From: Micromonospora sp. ATCC 39149
GTDB lineage: Bacteria; Actinomycetota; Actinomycetes; Mycobacteriales; Micromonosporaceae
Direction of reading: 5' to 3'
NCBI RefSeq assembly: GCF_000158815.1
Contig: NZ_GG657738.1
Location: forward strand, 2,749,866-2,813,865
DNA: 64,000 nt
Part shown: positions 28,321 through 38,172 of the stretch, piece after piece
How the letters are laid out: each line of letters opens with the position of its first letter
How positions within the stretch are numbered: position 1 is the stretch's first letter
Translations under genes and position numbers: made by a program
Notes under the pieces: model-generated
What the model was told of the DNA's origin: nothing
The model's database searches: none
Seen by the model: only the letters and a program-made list of their open reading frames with translations

Positions 28321-29265
28321 TCAGCCCTCGGTGAGTCGGTCGAGCTGACGCAGGATGACCCCCTCCCGCAGCGCCCACGGGCAGATGTCCAGCGCGGGCA
28401 CGTCGAGCCGGCGCATCACCGCCTCGGCCACCACCGCACCGGCCAGTAGCTGATGTGCGCGGTCGACGCTCACCCCCTCCAGCGCGCACAGGTGGCGCGG
28501 CGGGATGTGCCGGACGAACCCGAGCACCTGCCGCAGGCCGTCCCGGGTCAGGCTGCGCCGGACCCACAGCCCGGCCCCGGAGGGGGCCGCCCCGGCCAGC
28601 CGGGCCAGGGTGCGGAACGTCTTCGAGGTGGCCACCGGGCGTTCCCAGGCCACCTCGGCCATCTTCTCCACCACCGGATCGAGCAGCCCGTCGACGTACT
28701 CCCGGAGCTCCTCCACGGCCCTCGCCGGCGGCGGTTCCGTGCTGCCAGGGTCGACCCGCAGCCGGTCCCGGGTCAGCCGGCCCGCGCCGAGCGGCAGGGA
28801 GACCGCGACGTCCGGGTCCTCGTCGATACCGGCGGCGATCTCCAACGACCCGCCGCCGATGTCCAACGCGAGTAGCCGGCCCGCCGACCAGCCGAACCAG
28901 CGCCGGACCGCGAGGAACGTCATCCGCGCCTCGTCCGCGCCGGAGAGCACCTCCAGCCGTACGCCGGTGGCCTCGCGCACCCGGGCCAACACCTCGGCCA
29001 CGTTGGTGGCGTCACGCACGGCGGAGGTGGCGAAGGCGAGCAGGTGGTCGCTGCCCAGCCGGGTCGCCGAGGCGCGGGCCGCGCTGACCGCCTTGACCAG
29101 CCCGTCCGCCCCGGCCTCGGCGAGCGCCCCGTCCGGGCCGATCTGCTCGGCGAGCCGGAGCACCACCTTCTCCGAGTGCGCCGGCCAGGGGTGCGCGCCG
29201 TGGTGGGCGTCGACCACCAGCAGGTGCACGGTATTGGAACCGACGTCGAGGACTCCCAGTCGCAT
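28321..29265 (-). CDS. Exopolyphosphatase/pppGpp phosphatase (Ppx/GppA family)
   Basis: A 314-residue Ppx/GppA protein, a two-lobed actin-like phosphatase that hydrolyses polyphosphate or (p)ppGpp. Visible motifs are [16 protein letters not shown] (phosphate 1 loop), the conserved [25 protein letters not shown] and [12 protein letters not shown] (phosphate 2 loop). The protein is short, lacking the C-terminal HD-like domain of E. coli Ppx, like the mycobacterial short Ppx proteins. ATG 29265 is the natural start. Its neighbourhood near senX3-regX3 and phoU fits phosphate metabolism. Confidence 0.92.
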   Translation of the reverse strand: MRLGVLDVGSNTVHLLVVDAHHGAHPWPAHSEKVVLRLAEQIGPDGALAEAGADGLVKAVSAARASATRLGSDHLLAFATSAVRDATNVAEVLARVREATGVRLEVLSGADEARMTFLAVRRWFGWSAGRLLALDIGGGSLEIAAGIDEDPDVAVSLPLGAGRLTRDRLRVDPGSTEPPPARAVEELREYVDGLLDPVVEKMAEVAWERPVATSKTFRTLARLAGAAPSGAGLWVRRSLTRDGLRQVLGFVRHIPPRHLCALEGVSVDRAHQLLAGAVVAEAVMRRLDVPALDICPWALREGVILRQLDRLTEG

Positions 29266-29340
29266 GGTGAAGACAGTAGGGCCTGGCCGATTCGGCGGCT
29301 CGCCGGTGCGACCGGGGACACCGGGCGTACGCTGGTCCGA

Positions 29341-30147
29341 GTGACGAGCCAGATCGAGATTCAGGTCCTGGTGAACGACCCCGACGACCCGCGCAGCAGC
29401 GAGGTGGGGCTGGACTTTCCCCGGGAGTGGATCGAGTTCGTCGACCCGGCCGACGCCACGCACGTGATCCGGGCGGACCTGACCTGGCTGCTGTCCCGCT
29501 GGACCTGCGTGTTCGGCCGGGGCTGCCACGGCATCGTCGCCGGCCGGGCGGCCGACGGCTGCTGCTCGCACGGCGCTTTCTTCACCGACGCAGACGACGA
29601 GAAGCGGGTCCGCGCGGCGGTCAAGCGGCTCACCCCGCAGCACTGGCAGCACTTTCGGCGTGGGATCAAGAACTGGACCGAAAGCGACACGGTCGACGGC
29701 AAGACCCCAGCGCGGCGCACCGCCACCCGCGCCGCCGACGCCCCGTGCGTGTTCCTCAACGACGCCGACTTTCCCGGCGGGGGCGGCTGCGCGCTGCACG
29801 CCCAGGCCCTGCGCGACGGGGTGCACCCGCTGGAGTACAAGCCGGACGTCTGCTGGCAGCTGCCGATCCGCCGGGACCAGGAGTGGCACCGGCGGCCGGA
29901 CGACACGAAGGTGCTGGTTTCCACGCTGGCCGAGTTCGACCGGCGGGGCTGGGGCGCGGGCGGGCACGACCTCGACTGGTGGTGCACCTCGTCGACGGAC
30001 GCGCACGTCGGCACCGAGCCGATGTACGTCTCGTACGGCCCGGAGCTGACCGCGCTGGTCGGCGCGGAGGCGTACGCGAAGCTCGCGGAGCTGTGCGCGG
30101 CCCGGCTGCGGCAGGGCCAGGTCGCCCCCCACCCGGCCAGCGCGTAG
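29341..30147 (+). CDS. Conserved actinobacterial cysteine-rich protein (Rv0495c-like)
   Basis: A 268-residue protein of unknown function, conserved beside ppx in actinobacteria (Rv0495c in M. tuberculosis, from memory). It has an ordered set of cysteines: [20 protein letters not shown], then [20 protein letters not shown], then KPDVCWQLP and WWCTS. This spacing resembles YkgJ/DUF3109-type metal or Fe-S binding proteins, so a metal centre is likely. There is no signal peptide or membrane segment. GTG 29341 is the start; it is divergent from ppx with 75 bases between them. Confidence 0.85.
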   Translation: MTSQIEIQVLVNDPDDPRSSEVGLDFPREWIEFVDPADATHVIRADLTWLLSRWTCVFGRGCHGIVAGRAADGCCSHGAFFTDADDEKRVRAAVKRLTPQHWQHFRRGIKNWTESDTVDGKTPARRTATRAADAPCVFLNDADFPGGGGCALHAQALRDGVHPLEYKPDVCWQLPIRRDQEWHRRPDDTKVLVSTLAEFDRRGWGAGGHDLDWWCTSSTDAHVGTEPMYVSYGPELTALVGAEAYAKLAELCAARLRQGQVAPHPASA

Positions 30148-30165
30148 GGAAAGCGGCTCAGCAGC

Positions 30166-30558
30166 TCAGCCGGCCTTGACGGCCAGCACCGGGCAGGGGA
30201 CCCGGAGCAGGATCTCCTGCGCCGTCGACCCCATGATCAGCTTGCCGACGGGGGTACGGTGCCGGACGCCGATCACCACCAGCGACACGTTCTCCGTCTC
30301 GACGATGTCGACGATCTCCTCGGCTGCGTCGCGGCCCCGCACGAGCTGCCGCATCGTGTGCGGCACCCCGGCGGCGGTCAGCTCGCGGGCCACCCGGTCC
30401 AGGTCGGGTTCCTGGGCGAAACGCGGGTCCACGTACGCGTCGCCGCGCGAGGTGTTCACCACCAGCACCGGCTCGTCGCGGAACCGGGCCTGCTCCACGG
30501 CGGCCCGCAGCGCCGCCTCGCCCAGCGCCGAGGGCACGTACCCCACCAACACCGTCAT
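30166..30558 (-). CDS. Universal stress protein (UspA family)
   Basis: A 130-residue single-domain Usp protein with the ATP-binding signature [21 protein letters not shown] near the C-terminus and the hydrophobic first strand [10 protein letters not shown]. Its start overlaps the stop of tctA by 4 bases, making it the last gene of the tctCBA operon. Fusion of a Usp gene to a transporter operon suggests that it senses nucleotide status or modulates the transporter. Such proteins are usually dimeric and cytosolic. Confidence 0.92.
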   Translation of the reverse strand: MTVLVGYVPSALGEAALRAAVEQARFRDEPVLVVNTSRGDAYVDPRFAQEPDLDRVARELTAAGVPHTMRQLVRGRDAAEEIVDIVETENVSLVVIGVRHRTPVGKLIMGSTAQEILLRVPCPVLAVKAG

Positions 30559-32057
30559 CCGATCAACCTTTCCCGCAGGGGGCGTACGACATGGCGGCCG
30601 ATCAGCGGCCAGAGCAGCACCACGGCGATCGTGGCGTAGATCGACCAGGACACCCAGCCGCCGAGCAGGCCGTGCAGCTCGCCGCCGGACAGTTGCAGCG
30701 CCCGCCGGCCCTGGAGTTCGGCGCGCGGGCCGAGGATCACGCCGACGATCAGCGGCAGGATCGGCAGCCCGAACCGCCGCATGCCGAACCCGAGCAGGCC
30801 CAGCGCGAGGAGCAGGAACAGGTCGAACGGCGCGGCGTTGACCGCGTACGCGCCCATCGAGGCGAAGAACAAGATGCCGGCGTACAGGTACGGGCGGGGA
30901 ATCCGCAGCAGGCGCGCCCAGACCGGCGCGAGCGGCAGGTTGAGCACGAGCAGCAGCAGGTTGCCCACGAACAGGCTGGCGATCAGCGTCCAGACCAGGC
31001 CGGACTCCCGCTCGAACAGCAGCGGGCCTGGCTGGATGCCGTACTGCTGGAAGGCGGCCAGCATCACCGCGGCGGTGGCGTTGGTGGGCAGGCCGATGGC
31101 CAGCATCGGCACGAGCGTGCCGGCGGCGGAGGCGTTGTTCGCGGCCTCCGGCCCGGCGACGCCCTCGATCGCGCCCCGGCCGAACTCCTCCGGGTGCTTC
31201 GTGAGCTTCTTCTCGGTGGCGTACGACAGGAAGGTGGGGATCTCCGCCCCGCCCGCCGGCAGCGCACCGAACGGGAACCCGTACGCGGTGCCGCGCAGCC
31301 ACGGCTTCCACGACCGCTGCCAGTCCTGGCGACCCATCCACGGCCGGCCCACTTCGATCACCTCGGCGGCCCGGCGGCGCAGGTGCGCGGCGATCCAGAG
31401 CGCCTCGCCGACGGCGAAGATGCCAACGGCCACCACGACCACGTCGATGCCGTCGGCGAGTTGCGGGACGCCCAGAGTGAGCCGCTGTTGGCCGCTGACC
31501 ATGTCGATGCCGACCATGCCGATGACGAGGCCGAGCAACAGCGACGCGAAGCCGCGCACCCGGGACGCGCCGAGCACGGCGGTGACCGCCACGAACGACA
31601 GCAGCATCAGCGCGAAGTAGTCCGGCGCGCCGAGGCCGATCGCGAACGCGACGACCGGCGGGGTGACCACGACCAGCAGCAGGGTGGCGATGGTGCCGGC
31701 GACGAACGAGCCGATCGCGGCGGTGGCGAGGGCCTGCGCGGCCCGGCCCGCCTTCGCCATCTTGTTGCCCTCGATCGCGGTCACCACCGACGACGACTCG
31801 CCGGGGGTGTTGAGCAGGATCGAGGTGGTGGAGCCGCCGTACATGCCGCCGTAGAAGATGCCGGCGAACATGATGAACGCCTGGGTGGGCTCCATCCCGT
31901 ACGTCACCGGCAGCAGCAGCGCCACGGTCATGGCCGGGCCGATGCCGGGCAGCACGCCGACGGCGGTGCCGATCGTCACGCCGAGCAGCGCGATCAGCAG
32001 GTTCATCGGGGTCACCACGTTGGCGAACCCGTCGAGCAGGTTGCTCAGGTTGTCCAT
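30555..32057 (-). CDS. tctA: Tripartite tricarboxylate transporter large permease TctA
   Basis: A 500-residue polytopic membrane protein with about 11-12 helices. Typical TctA text includes [38 protein letters not shown] and [23 protein letters not shown], the last two being the duplicated ligand-proximal loops. It works with TctB and the periplasmic-type receptor TctC to take up tricarboxylates such as citrate using an ion gradient. The ATG directly follows the tctB stop with no gap. The exact substrate is not deducible. Confidence 0.93.
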   Translation of the reverse strand: MDNLSNLLDGFANVVTPMNLLIALLGVTIGTAVGVLPGIGPAMTVALLLPVTYGMEPTQAFIMFAGIFYGGMYGGSTTSILLNTPGESSSVVTAIEGNKMAKAGRAAQALATAAIGSFVAGTIATLLLVVVTPPVVAFAIGLGAPDYFALMLLSFVAVTAVLGASRVRGFASLLLGLVIGMVGIDMVSGQQRLTLGVPQLADGIDVVVVAVGIFAVGEALWIAAHLRRRAAEVIEVGRPWMGRQDWQRSWKPWLRGTAYGFPFGALPAGGAEIPTFLSYATEKKLTKHPEEFGRGAIEGVAGPEAANNASAAGTLVPMLAIGLPTNATAAVMLAAFQQYGIQPGPLLFERESGLVWTLIASLFVGNLLLLVLNLPLAPVWARLLRIPRPYLYAGILFFASMGAYAVNAAPFDLFLLLALGLLGFGMRRFGLPILPLIVGVILGPRAELQGRRALQLSGGELHGLLGGWVSWSIYATIAVVLLWPLIGRHVVRPLRERLIG

Positions 32058-32675
32058 CTACAGGATCCCTTGCAGCACGCCGGCGGGCAGGCTGACGCCG
32101 AGCCCGATGGCGAACGTGTAGAAGGTGACCAGCGACAGCACGACGGCGATCAGCAGGTTCCGCACGTGGTGCCGGTTGCCCAGCGCGAACGCCGAGCCCC
32201 AGAACAGCAGCGCCCCGCTGATGACCCAGCCGAGCCGGTCGATCAGCACGGCGTTGACCAGGAAAGCACCGATCAGCAGCAGGACGGTCCGCCAGTCGAT
32301 CGGGGTGGTCAGGTCGACGTCCTCGCCGGCCTCCGGCTCGCCCCGGCCGCCCCGTACCACGTCAACGGCGTAGACGACGGCCACGACCAGCAGCAGCGCG
32401 CCGAGCAGGATCGGCACGGGCTTCGGGCCGATCGGGTCGGCGGGGCTGATCGCGTGCCCGATGCGCAGGGCGTCCGCGATGACCAGGCCGCCGACCAGCG
32501 CGAGGAAGGCGCAGACCCCGTACTGGGCCCGGTCGCCGCCCGGGGCCGCGGCCTGCGCGGCCTGCGTGACACCGCCCGGCGGCGGGGCGTCGTCCGCCCC
32601 GGGCCGGTCCGGCTCCCGTTCGGGGTACGCCGGCGGCGCGCCGCCGGCGTCCGGTCGGGTCGCCTGGCCGATCAT
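32058..32675 (-). CDS. tctB: Tripartite tricarboxylate transporter small permease TctB
   Basis: A 205-residue membrane protein with a Pro/Ala-rich cytosolic N-terminus (about 1-45) and four hydrophobic segments (FLALVGGLVIADAL, ILLGALLLVVAVVYAVDVV, VLLLIGAFLVNAVLI and LLIAVVLSLVTFYTFAIGLGV). It matches the small permease subunit in size and position. ATG 32675 overlaps the tctC stop in ATGA, so translation is coupled. TctB sequences are poorly conserved; the assignment leans on gene order. Confidence 0.88.
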   Translation of the reverse strand: MIGQATRPDAGGAPPAYPEREPDRPGADDAPPPGGVTQAAQAAAPGGDRAQYGVCAFLALVGGLVIADALRIGHAISPADPIGPKPVPILLGALLLVVAVVYAVDVVRGGRGEPEAGEDVDLTTPIDWRTVLLLIGAFLVNAVLIDRLGWVISGALLFWGSAFALGNRHHVRNLLIAVVLSLVTFYTFAIGLGVSLPAGVLQGIL

Positions 32676-33682
32676 GCCAGCCCGAGCTGCTTGAGCAGGT
32701 CGGCCACCGACCTGTCCTGCTCGGTGAGGAAGGTGGCGAAGGCGTCGCCGGTGACGAAGGCGTCGGTCCAGCCGCGCTTGGTCAGCTCGGCCTTCCACTG
32801 CGCGGACTCGTGCATTCTGGTCAGCGCGTCGATCCACACCTGCTTGTCGGCGTCGGAGATGCCGGGCGGCGCCACGATGCCCCGCCAGTTCGTGAAGACC
32901 AGGTCGATGCCGGACGCCTTGAGCGTCGGCACGTCCTTCAGCGCCTCGACCGGCGCTTCGCTGGTGACCGCGAGGACCCGGAGTTGGCCGGCCTCGACCT
33001 GGTCGAGGAACTCGCCGAAGCCGCTGGCACCGAAGGCCACCTTGCCGCCGAGCAGGGCCGGCAGCAGCTCACCGCCGCCGTCGTACGAGACGTAGTTGAC
33101 CTGGCGGGGGTCGATGCCGACGGTCTTCGCGAGTTGCATGGGCAGCAGGTGGTCGGGGCCGCCGGGCGACGAGCCGCCGCCGACGGCGAGGCCCTTCGGG
33201 TTGGCCTTCCAGGCCGTGACCAGGTCGCCGATCGTCCGGTACGGCGAGTCCTTCGGCACCACGATCGCGCCGGCCTCCTCGATGAGCTTGGCCAGCGGGG
33301 TGGTCTGGGTGAGCGTCGCCTGCGACTTGGAGGTGTACGAGGCACCGACCACGCCCAGCCCCATCAGCATGGCGAGCTTGCCGTTGTCCTTCTCGTTGAC
33401 GGTGCGCTGGAGGCCGACGGTGCCGCCGGCGCCGGGCAGGTTGAACACCTGCAGCCCGGTGGCGATCTTCGCGTCTTCCATGACCTTCGCGGCGGTGCGG
33501 GCGGTGGTGTCGTACCCGCCGCCGGGGGTGTTCGGCACCATGATCCGCAGGCCGGTCGCCGGCCCGCCGCCGCCACCGGAGCCGCCCTTGGCGCTGTCGG
33601 CGGTGGCACCGCAGGCGCCCAGCGCCAGCGCCGTGACGGCGGCGACGCCCATGACCAGCACGTTTCTCCGAGTTGCCATCAT
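32672..33682 (-). CDS. tctC: Tripartite tricarboxylate transporter substrate-binding lipoprotein TctC
   Basis: A 336-residue Bug-family receptor. The N-terminal lipoprotein signal has the lipobox LGAC (Cys about residue 24), followed by a Gly-rich linker and the binding fold that starts LRIMVPNTPGGGYDTTAR, the conserved first ligand loop of Bug proteins. A second ligand loop is VGGGSSPGGPDHLL. It captures a carboxylate outside the membrane for TctAB. The gene is first in the operon tctC-tctB-tctA-usp and divergent from a sensor kinase. Start ATG-ATG at 33682/33679 follows GGAAGAG. Confidence 0.93.
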   Translation of the reverse strand: MMATRRNVLVMGVAAVTALALGACGATADSAKGGSGGGGGPATGLRIMVPNTPGGGYDTTARTAAKVMEDAKIATGLQVFNLPGAGGTVGLQRTVNEKDNGKLAMLMGLGVVGASYTSKSQATLTQTTPLAKLIEEAGAIVVPKDSPYRTIGDLVTAWKANPKGLAVGGGSSPGGPDHLLPMQLAKTVGIDPRQVNYVSYDGGGELLPALLGGKVAFGASGFGEFLDQVEAGQLRVLAVTSEAPVEALKDVPTLKASGIDLVFTNWRGIVAPPGISDADKQVWIDALTRMHESAQWKAELTKRGWTDAFVTGDAFATFLTEQDRSVADLLKQLGLA

Positions 33683-33778
33683 GTTTCTCTTCCGTTTCGA
33701 AGGGGTCCGGCGGCAAGATGATGGCTTCCGGACGGGCGTGCCGTCTGCCTTCTGTCACCAGCGGAGATTGAGGTCTTT

Positions 33779-35416
33779 GTGGTCGTGGTCACTCCCCGCC
33801 GCACCCTGGCCGGGCAGTTGCTGGTCCTCCAGCTCGCGATCATCGTCGTCGTGCTGGTGGCGGTGGCCGCCGTGTCGCTGGCCCAGTCGGCGGCCACCTT
33901 CAACCGGGTCGAGGGGCGGCGCGTGGCGGCCCTCGGCGAGCAACTCGCCGGCAGCCCGCTGCTGCGCGACCGGCTGAACACGCCAGCGCCGGCGGAACTG
34001 GTCGCCCCGCTGGTGCAGAACGCGCGTACCCAGTCGGGGGTGACCTCGGTGACCGTGGCGGACGCCCGGGGCCGGGTGATCAGCTCCACCGACCCGACCC
34101 TGGTGGGCACCCCGCTGGTGCTCGGCGACCCCCGGGTGGTGCGAGGGCGAAGCTGGTCGGGCGAGTTGGCGATCGGCGGGTCACGGGAACTGGTGGCCCA
34201 GGTGCCGGTGCTCGGCGCCGGGGCGGAGAACCTCGGCGACCAGCTCGGCGTGGTGGTGATCGGGGAGGCGGCGCCGAGCTGGTCGGCGCGGCTGGTCGGC
34301 GCGTCGTCGTACCTGTTCACCTACCTCGGCATCGCCAGCCTGCTCGGGGTCGTCGGGTCGTGGCTGCTGGCCCGGCGGATCAAGCGGCAGACGCTGGGAC
34401 TGGAGCCCCGGGAGATCGCCGGGCTGGCTGAGCACCGGGAGGCGCTGCTGCACGGCATCGCCGAGGGGGTGATCGCCCTGGACCCGCAGCAGCGGGTCAC
34501 CCTGGTCAACGCGGTCGGCAGCAGGCTGCTCGACCTGCCCGAGCAGTGCCTCGGCCGCAGCCTCGCCGACCTGCGGATCTCCGGCCGGCTGCGGGACGTG
34601 CTGGCCGGCACCGGCGACCCGGAGGCGCGCGACGAGGTGGTCGTCCGGGGCGGTCGGGTGCTGGTGATGAACCGGATGACGGTGGTCAAGGACGGCCGTC
34701 GGCTCGGCTCGGTCACCACCCTGCGGGACCGCACCGAGCTGGCCCGGCTGGAACGGGAGATCGGGTCGTTCCGCAGCACCACCGAGCTGCTCCGGGCGCA
34801 GACCCACGAGTTCGCCAACCAGCTGCACACCATCTCCGGGCTGATCCAGATCGGCGAGCACGACGAGGTGGTCCGGTACGTCGACGCGCTGAGCCAGCAC
34901 CGGGCCTCGCTGGACCTCACGGTGACCAGCCGGATCCACGACACGGCGGTGGCCGCGCTGCTGATGGCGAAGTCGGCGCTGGCCGCCGAGCGACGGGTGG
35001 AGCTGCGGATCTCCGAACGGACCGGCCTGGACCGGCTGGAGCCGGGGCTGGCCGTGGACGTCGCCACGGTGCTCGGCAACCTGGTCGACAACGCGGTGGA
35101 AGCGGTCGCGGACGGGACGGCGCGGGACGGCGACCGGCCAGCCTGGGTGGAGGTCGAGCTGCGCCGGGACGCCGCGTCGGTCGAGATCGTCGTGCGGGAC
35201 TCCGGGCCGGGGGTAGCGCCGGAACTCGCCCAGGAGGTCTTCACGCACGGCTTCACCACGAAGGCGGCGCAGGGCGGGGAGCGCGGCATCGGGCTGGCGC
35301 TCACCCGGCTGGTGTGCAAGCGTCGCGGCGGCGAGGTCGCGGTCACGAACACCACGGAGGGTGCCATGTTCACCGCCCGGATGTCGGTGACCGCCGTCGC
35401 GGAGGCGGTCTCATGA
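33779..35416 (+). CDS. Sensor histidine kinase, CitA/DcuS type
   Basis: A 545-residue membrane sensor kinase. TM1 (about 12-38) and TM2 (about 180-200) flank an extracytoplasmic PAS-like sensor. A cytosolic PAS domain (about 225-320) precedes the phospho-acceptor box HEFANQLHTISGLIQI and an HATPase_c domain with NLVDNAVEAV, DSGPGVAPELA and GERGIGLALTRLV. This architecture is typical of carboxylate-sensing kinases of the CitA/DcuS group. It is divergent from tctCBA and coupled to its response regulator (ATGA overlap), so it likely senses the transported carboxylate. The start may be GTG 33779 or GTG 33785. Confidence 0.9.
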   Translation: MVVVTPRRTLAGQLLVLQLAIIVVVLVAVAAVSLAQSAATFNRVEGRRVAALGEQLAGSPLLRDRLNTPAPAELVAPLVQNARTQSGVTSVTVADARGRVISSTDPTLVGTPLVLGDPRVVRGRSWSGELAIGGSRELVAQVPVLGAGAENLGDQLGVVVIGEAAPSWSARLVGASSYLFTYLGIASLLGVVGSWLLARRIKRQTLGLEPREIAGLAEHREALLHGIAEGVIALDPQQRVTLVNAVGSRLLDLPEQCLGRSLADLRISGRLRDVLAGTGDPEARDEVVVRGGRVLVMNRMTVVKDGRRLGSVTTLRDRTELARLEREIGSFRSTTELLRAQTHEFANQLHTISGLIQIGEHDEVVRYVDALSQHRASLDLTVTSRIHDTAVAALLMAKSALAAERRVELRISERTGLDRLEPGLAVDVATVLGNLVDNAVEAVADGTARDGDRPAWVEVELRRDAASVEIVVRDSGPGVAPELAQEVFTHGFTTKAAQGGERGIGLALTRLVCKRRGGEVAVTNTTEGAMFTARMSVTAVAEAVS

Positions 35417-36087
35417 TCGACGTGCTGATCGTCGACGACGACTTCATGGTCGCCCGGATCCACCGGGGGTTCGTCGAGCGCGTCGACGGTTTCCGGGTCG
35501 TCGGCACCGCGAGCACCGGGGAGCAGGCCGTTGCCGCCGTCGACGAGCTCCGCCCCGACCTGGTGCTGCTCGATCTCTACCTGCCGGACATGTTCGGCCT
35601 GGACGTGGTGACCCGGCTGCGCGCCGCCAGGCACGACTGCGACGTCCTGGTCATCAGCGCCGCCCGGGAGGCCGAGGCCGTCCGTCGCGCGGTCCGCTAC
35701 GGCGCGGTCAACTACCTGCTCAAACCGTTCCACTTCGACGAGTTGCGGGCCCGGCTGGAGCAGTACGCCGCCCGGCGCAACTCGCCCCGGGCTGCCGTGG
35801 TCAGCGACCAGGCCGACGTCGACCGCGTGCTGTCCCGGGTCGGCGCGCACATTCCCACCTCGGCGCTGCCCCGGGGCCTGAGCCCCGAGACCGCCGAGCT
35901 GGTCGAGCGCGCCCTGCGCGAGCACACCGGCACGCTCTCGGCCGCCGAGTGCGCCGACCGGGTGGGGATCTCCCGGGTCAGCGCCCGCCGTTACCTGGAG
36001 CACTTCTCGGACACCGGTCGGGCGGAGGTGAGCCTGCGGTATGGCGTAGCCGGCCGGCCGGAGCGCCGCTACCGCTGGACGGGATGA
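35413..36087 (+). CDS. Response regulator, CitB/DcuR type
   Basis: A 224-residue regulator with a receiver domain (1-120; acidic pocket DDD at 8-10, phospho-acceptor Asp54 in LLDLYLPD, Lys in YLLKPFHF). A C-terminal helix-turn-helix (about 165-215, TGTLSAAECADRVGISRVSARRYLEHF) follows. It pairs with the upstream CitA-like kinase and most likely activates the divergent tctCBA-usp operon. The ATG overlaps the kinase stop. Confidence 0.92.
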   Translation: MIDVLIVDDDFMVARIHRGFVERVDGFRVVGTASTGEQAVAAVDELRPDLVLLDLYLPDMFGLDVVTRLRAARHDCDVLVISAAREAEAVRRAVRYGAVNYLLKPFHFDELRARLEQYAARRNSPRAAVVSDQADVDRVLSRVGAHIPTSALPRGLSPETAELVERALREHTGTLSAAECADRVGISRVSARRYLEHFSDTGRAEVSLRYGVAGRPERRYRWTG

Positions 36088-36093
36088 CCCCGT

Positions 36094-36140
36094 CCGCCCG
36101 GCAGGCGGCCGGGCCCGGCCGGTGGGGGCCCGCCGGGCGG
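36094..36140. terminator. GC-rich inverted repeats between convergent genes
   Basis: CCGCCCGGC and GCCGGGCGG form 9-bp arms around a perfect 14-bp palindrome (36107-36120). The structure lies between the stops of the convergent response regulator and regX3 genes, so a bidirectional terminator is likely. Confidence 0.5.
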
Positions 36141-36144
36141 CCGA

Positions 36145-36828
36145 TCAGGGCTCGAACTTGTAGCCCAGGCCCCGGACGGTGACGATGAAACGCGGCGCGG
36201 ACGGCTCCGGCTCGATCTTCGAGCGCAGCCGCTTGACGTGCACGTCGAGGGTCTTCGTGTCGCCCACGTAGTCGGCGCCCCAGACCCGGTCGATGAGCTG
36301 GCCCCGGGTCAACACCCGGCCGGCGTTGCGCAGCAACAGCTCCAGCAGCTCGAACTCCTTGAGCGGGAGCTGGACGGTGCCCCCGTCCACGGTGACCACG
36401 TGCCGCTCGATGTCCATCCGCACCGGGCCGGCCGCCAGGGTAGGCGCTCCCGACTCGGCCACGTCGGGGCTCTGCCGGCGCAGCACCGCCCGGATCCGGG
36501 CCACCAGCTCCCGGGGCGAGTACGGCTTGGTCACGTAGTCGTCGGCCCCGATCTCCAGGCCGACCACCTTGTCGATTTCGCTGTCCCGCGCGGTGACCAT
36601 GATGATCGGCACGTGCGAGCGCTGGCGGAGCTGCCGGCACACCTCGGTCCCGGACATCTCGGGCAGCATCAGGTCGAGCAACACGATGTCCGCGCCCGTC
36701 CGGTCGAACTCGGTGAGGGCGGACGGGCCGGTGGCCGCGACCGAGACCTCGAAGCCCTCCTTGCGGAGCATGTACGACAGGGCGTCGGAGAACGACTCCT
36801 CGTCCTCGACCACCAGAACGCGGCTCAA
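36145..36828 (-). CDS. regX3: Two-component response regulator RegX3 (OmpR family, phosphate response)
   Basis: A 227-residue OmpR/PhoB-type regulator: receiver domain with phospho-acceptor Asp52 (IVLLDLMLPEMSG) and KPYSPRELVARIRAVLRR, then a winged helix (about 130-225, KEFELLELLLRNAGRVLTRGQLIDRVWG). Synteny with senX3, phoU and gpmA identifies the phosphate-starvation regulator RegX3/PhoP. The start is a TTG at 36828 with AAAGGA 8 bases upstream; the resulting length equals that recalled for M. tuberculosis RegX3. It should bind GTTCACC-type repeats such as those between senX3 and phoU. Confidence 0.93.
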   Translation of the reverse strand: MSRVLVVEDEESFSDALSYMLRKEGFEVSVAATGPSALTEFDRTGADIVLLDLMLPEMSGTEVCRQLRQRSHVPIIMVTARDSEIDKVVGLEIGADDYVTKPYSPRELVARIRAVLRRQSPDVAESGAPTLAAGPVRMDIERHVVTVDGGTVQLPLKEFELLELLLRNAGRVLTRGQLIDRVWGADYVGDTKTLDVHVKRLRSKIEPEPSAPRFIVTVRGLGYKFEP

Positions 36829-36841
36829 CGGGGTATTCCTT

Positions 36842-38152
36842 TCATAGCGGTCGGACCTGCCGAGGCTCGGCCGGGCCGGCCTCGATCCCACCGGGTGACG
36901 GTGTCGGCAGCAGGTCGTCCGGTGGACGGGCGGGCAGCCGAAGGGTGAACGTCGACCCACCACCAAGAGTGCTCGACACCTCGACCCGGCCGCCATGGTT
37001 GCTGGCGATGTGTTTGACGATGGCCAGGCCGAGGCCGGTGCCGCCGGTGGCCCGGGAGCGGGCCTGGTCGGCCCGGTAGAACCGTTCGAAGATCCGCTCG
37101 ACGTCCGTCGGCGCGATCCCGATCCCCTGGTCGGCGACGGAGATCGTGACGTGCTCGTCGTCGGCCTGGGTGGCGACCCGGACCGTGGTGTCCTCGCCGG
37201 AGTAGGTGATGGCGTTCTCGACCAGGTTCGCCACGGCGGTGGCGAGCTGGGAGTCGCTGCCGTACATGGTAAGGCCGCGCTCACCCTCGGTGATTACCTC
37301 GACCCGTCGGGCGGCGGCGGTGGTGCGGGTGCGGTCGACCACCTCGGCGATGACCCAGTCGACGGCGACCGGCTCCGGGGCAGGCTGCGGCTCGGCCCCC
37401 TGGAGCCGGGTCAGTTCCAGCAGTTCCTGCACCAGCCGTCCCAGCCGGGTCGACTCGTGCTGGATGCGCTCGGCGAACCGGCGCGCGGCGACCAGGTCCT
37501 CGGAGAGGTCGGGGGCCGCCGCGCCGGCCGGCTCGGTGGCGTCCAGCAGCGCCTCGGCGAGCAGTTGCAGGGCACCGATAGGCGTCTTCAGCTCGTGGCT
37601 GACGTTGGCCACGAAGTCCCGGCGGACCCGCGCCAGCCGGTGCGACTCGGTGACGTCGGCCGCCTCGACGGCCACGTGCCCGCCGCCGATGGCCATCGCC
37701 CGCAGGTGCACGCCGAGCGGGTCGGGGCCGGAGGCGTCGCGGCCGCGCGGCAGGTCCAGCTCGATCTCGCGCCGCACGCCGGTGCGCCGGACCTGACCCG
37801 CGAGGGTACGGATCAACGGGTGCGCGGCGATCGAGCCGGGCGTGGCCCCGGTGCGGAGCAGCCCCATCGCGCGGGCCGCCGGATTGACCAGGACCGGCAC
37901 GTCGTCGGGGCCGAGCACCACGACGCCGGCCCGCAGCGAGTCCACGGTTCGGCGGCCCAGGCTGGAGAGGCCCGCCTGCTGATCGTCGACCATCACGGGC
38001 CTCCCCCTGGTCTGGGACAGGCGGCCGGCGCCGCCGCGTCCGGCGGCCGGGCCGCGGCGGTGCCACGCCCGTACGAGCCGGGGCAGCAGCGAACCGATGG
38101 CCAGTCCGGCCACCAGCGCCACGACCACCGCCGTCGTCACCGCCCATTCCAC
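36842..38152 (-). CDS. senX3: Phosphate-sensing histidine kinase SenX3
   Basis: A 436-residue sensor kinase with one or two closely spaced N-terminal membrane segments (about 4-24), a PAS domain (about 70-170), the H box VANVSHELKTPIGALQLLAEA (phospho-acceptor His186) and an HATPase_c domain (NLVENAITYS, DQGIGIAPTD, GGTGLGLAIVKHIASNHGG). It lacks a large extracellular domain, consistent with signalling through PhoU and the Pst transporter rather than direct sensing. It is followed by regX3 after 13 bases. GTG 38152 is the start. It is divergent from phoU. Confidence 0.93.
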   Translation of the reverse strand: MEWAVTTAVVVALVAGLAIGSLLPRLVRAWHRRGPAAGRGGAGRLSQTRGRPVMVDDQQAGLSSLGRRTVDSLRAGVVVLGPDDVPVLVNPAARAMGLLRTGATPGSIAAHPLIRTLAGQVRRTGVRREIELDLPRGRDASGPDPLGVHLRAMAIGGGHVAVEAADVTESHRLARVRRDFVANVSHELKTPIGALQLLAEALLDATEPAGAAAPDLSEDLVAARRFAERIQHESTRLGRLVQELLELTRLQGAEPQPAPEPVAVDWVIAEVVDRTRTTAAARRVEVITEGERGLTMYGSDSQLATAVANLVENAITYSGEDTTVRVATQADDEHVTISVADQGIGIAPTDVERIFERFYRADQARSRATGGTGLGLAIVKHIASNHGGRVEVSSTLGGGSTFTLRLPARPPDDLLPTPSPGGIEAGPAEPRQVRPL

Positions 38153-38172
38153 CGGGCGATCGTAGGGTCATT

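Noticed and set aside
29266..30132. Upstream extension of the Ppx frame to 30132
   Set aside because: It runs antisense through the conserved cysteine-rich gene; the Ppx N-terminus [14 protein letters not shown] begins at 29265.
30591..33095. Plus-strand open frame of about 830 codons opposite tctA, tctB and tctC
   Set aside because: Composition is Gly/Gln/Arg/His-rich antisense text, while the minus strand encodes a clear, overlapping TctCBA operon.
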